A stretch of 64,000 nucleotides of DNA from the NCBI RefSeq assembly GCF_003265325.1, contig NZ_QGNX01000002.1:62001-126000 (forward strand). The letters are read 5' to 3'. This stretch comes from Oceanibium sediminis. Lineage in GTDB: Bacteria; Pseudomonadota; Alphaproteobacteria; Rhodobacterales; Rhodobacteraceae. Below, in pieces: positions 62,895 through 64,000 of the stretch. The first letter of the stretch is position 1; each line of letters opens with the position of its first letter. The notes beneath the pieces are model-generated. The model was not told the origin of the DNA, ran no database searches, and worked only from the letters and a program-made list of their open reading frames with translations. A program made the translations under genes and the position numbers.

Positions 62895-64000
62895 TCACTT
62901 GGCTTGCGTCAGCCCCTTGTGCGCGTGCAGCGCGAAACGGTCTGTCATGCCCGCGATATAGTCCGAAACCGCCCGGGCCCGCCCTTGCGGGCTGAGCGCG
63001 CGCACCTCGTCCCGCCAGGCGGCGGGCAGAAGCGCCGTGTCGGCCTGGTAGGCGGCGAACAATTCGCGCACCACCTTGTCCGAGGTCACGCGCATTTCCT
63101 TGACCGTCGGGTGGCGGTACATGTTGTCGAACAGGAAGGCGCGCACCTGCCGCAACTCGGCAAAGACCTGGTCGGAGAACCGCACCACTGGCGCACCGAG
63201 GCAGCGGATCTCATCCGCCGAGCGGGCATGGGCACCTGCCAGCCGGGCGCTGGATTCGCGCAGCACGTCCTCGACCATCACGCCGAAGACGCGACGCAAC
63301 GCCTCGTAGCGGCGGCGATCCTCGGCCAGGTCGGGGTACCTGCGATCCACCTCGGCGAAGGCAGGGCCGACGATGGGCAGGGCGCAAATGTCATCGGCTG
63401 TGAACAAACCGGCCCGCAGACCGTCCAGCAGGTCATGGTGGTTGTAGGCGATATCGTCCGCCAACGCCGCGACCTGCGCTTCCGCGCTTGCGTGGGTGTG
63501 CAACTCCAGGTCATGCCGGGCGGTGTATTCGGCCAGCACCTCGGGCACGTCGCCCATGACCGGGCCGTTGTGCTTGGCCAGCCCCTCAAGGGTTTCCCAG
63601 GTCAGGTTCAGCCCGTCGAATTCCGCGTAATGCTGCTCCAGGTGGGTCACGATGCGCACCGCCTGCGCGTTGTGATCGAAGCCGCCCCAGGGCGCCATCA
63701 GGTCGGCCAGCGCGTCCTCGCCCGTATGGCCGAAGGGCGTGTGGCCAAGGTCATGGGCCAGGGCCACCGCCTCGGTCAGTTCCTCGTCCAGACCCAGCAC
63801 CTTGGCGATGGTGCGCCCGACCTGGGCCACCTCGATCGAATGGGTCAGGCGGGTGCGGTAGTGATCGCCCTCATGCTCGACGAAGACCTGGGTCTTGTGC
63901 TTCAGCCGCCGGAAGGCAGAGGCATGGATGATCCGATCCCGGTCGCGCTGAAACGCGGAGCGATGCGCGGAGGGCGGCTCCGCGACCAGCCGGCCACGAC
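62895..64000 (-). CDS. dgt: Deoxyguanosinetriphosphate triphosphohydrolase-like protein, 5' end outside window
   Basis: An HD-domain dNTPase running off the right edge, so the N-terminus is missing. The visible 367 residues start inside the first HD region: [53 protein letters not shown] with the HD metal pair, [13 protein letters not shown], and [13 protein letters not shown]. These define the Dgt type 2 group common in alphaproteobacteria, which hydrolyses dNTPs to nucleoside and triphosphate. argS follows after 127 bases. Confidence 0.94.
   Translation of the reverse strand, partial: RGRLVAEPPSAHRSAFQRDRDRIIHASAFRRLKHKTQVFVEHEGDHYRTRLTHSIEVAQVGRTIAKVLGLDEELTEAVALAHDLGHTPFGHTGEDALADLMAPWGGFDHNAQAVRIVTHLEQHYAEFDGLNLTWETLEGLAKHNGPVMGDVPEVLAEYTARHDLELHTHASAEAQVAALADDIAYNHHDLLDGLRAGLFTADDICALPIVGPAFAEVDRRYPDLAEDRRRYEALRRVFGVMVEDVLRESSARLAGAHARSADEIRCLGAPVVRFSDQVFAELRQVRAFLFDNMYRHPTVKEMRVTSDKVVRELFAAYQADTALLPAAWRDEVRALSPQGRARAVSDYIAGMTDRFALHAHKGLTQAK

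Overview
The window is a continuous piece of chromosome from a GC-rich alphaproteobacterium, most likely of the Rhodobacteraceae (Roseobacter/Rhodobacter group). The evidence is gene order and family content: a helABCDX-like ccmABCDG cluster; an ftsY-GNAT-EamA-yciB run; hflK-hflC-DUF2065-Do protease; a glyQ-DUF6446-glyS-PPDK-like-sleB run; bamE divergent from DUF177-rpmF-plsX-fabH-ihfA-merR; dgt-argS-SPOR-nagZ-scpA-scpB; an adrenodoxin-type FdxE ferredoxin; and a SAM-II riboswitch, a class found mainly in alphaproteobacteria. Almost all of the sequence is single-copy housekeeping DNA. I see no insertion sequence, prophage, CRISPR array or plasmid gene.

Layout. 1-2.4 kb (+): cytochrome c maturation, entering inside ccmA and including a 53-residue ccmD. 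2.5-8.7 kb (-): quinone-oxidoreductase-like dehydrogenase, yciB, a drug/metabolite transporter, an acetyltransferase, ftsY, and a NuoE-NuoF fusion of the formate dehydrogenase beta type that stands alone. 8.9-9.7 kb (+): two overlapping tandem paralogues of a small secreted protein. 9.8-14 kb: xseA, purD, a secreted FG-GAP-like protein and a 2Fe-2S ferredoxin. 14.3-15.3 kb (+): a small RTX protein. 15.3-21.5 kb (-): Do protease, DUF2065, hflC, hflK, gor, rpiA. 21.7-26 kb: sdaA, a thiamine pyrophosphokinase and a large acidic protein of unknown function with a repeated LRLG-like motif. 26-31 kb (-): creA family, DUF2842, purA, serA and serC with a structured leader. 31-41 kb: EamA transporter, glmM, sleB, a PPDK-like protein with an eroded ATP-grasp domain, and the glycyl-tRNA synthetase genes.

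41-49 kb: sulfotransferase, trkH, SnoaL-like protein, folE, metZ behind a promoter, a SAM-II riboswitch and an intrinsic terminator, a glutathione S-transferase, the membrane ferritin mbfA, olsB and msrB. 49.5-54.6 kb: bamE, then the phospholipid/fatty-acid start genes (plsX, fabH), ihfA, a proline-rich MerR protein and tRNA-Pro(GGG). 54.7-57.5 kb: long-form dCTP deaminase, then a divergent PLP synthase/cupin pair around a 12-G tract. 57.6-64 kb (-): scpB, scpA, nagZ, SPOR protein, argS and a dgt gene cut by the window edge.

Connections. Serine and one-carbon/sulfur metabolism recur (serC/serA, sdaA, metZ, cysteine synthase-like), and two of these loci have RNA leaders. Envelope functions cluster (glmM, sleB, nagZ, bamE, olsB, SPOR, Do/HflKC). 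No clearly new multi-gene system is visible. The most promising leads are the PPDK-like protein that lacks ATP-site residues, the acidic repeat protein at 23.8 kb, the orphan NuoEF fusion, the serC leader, and a short motif repeated in two intergenic regions.
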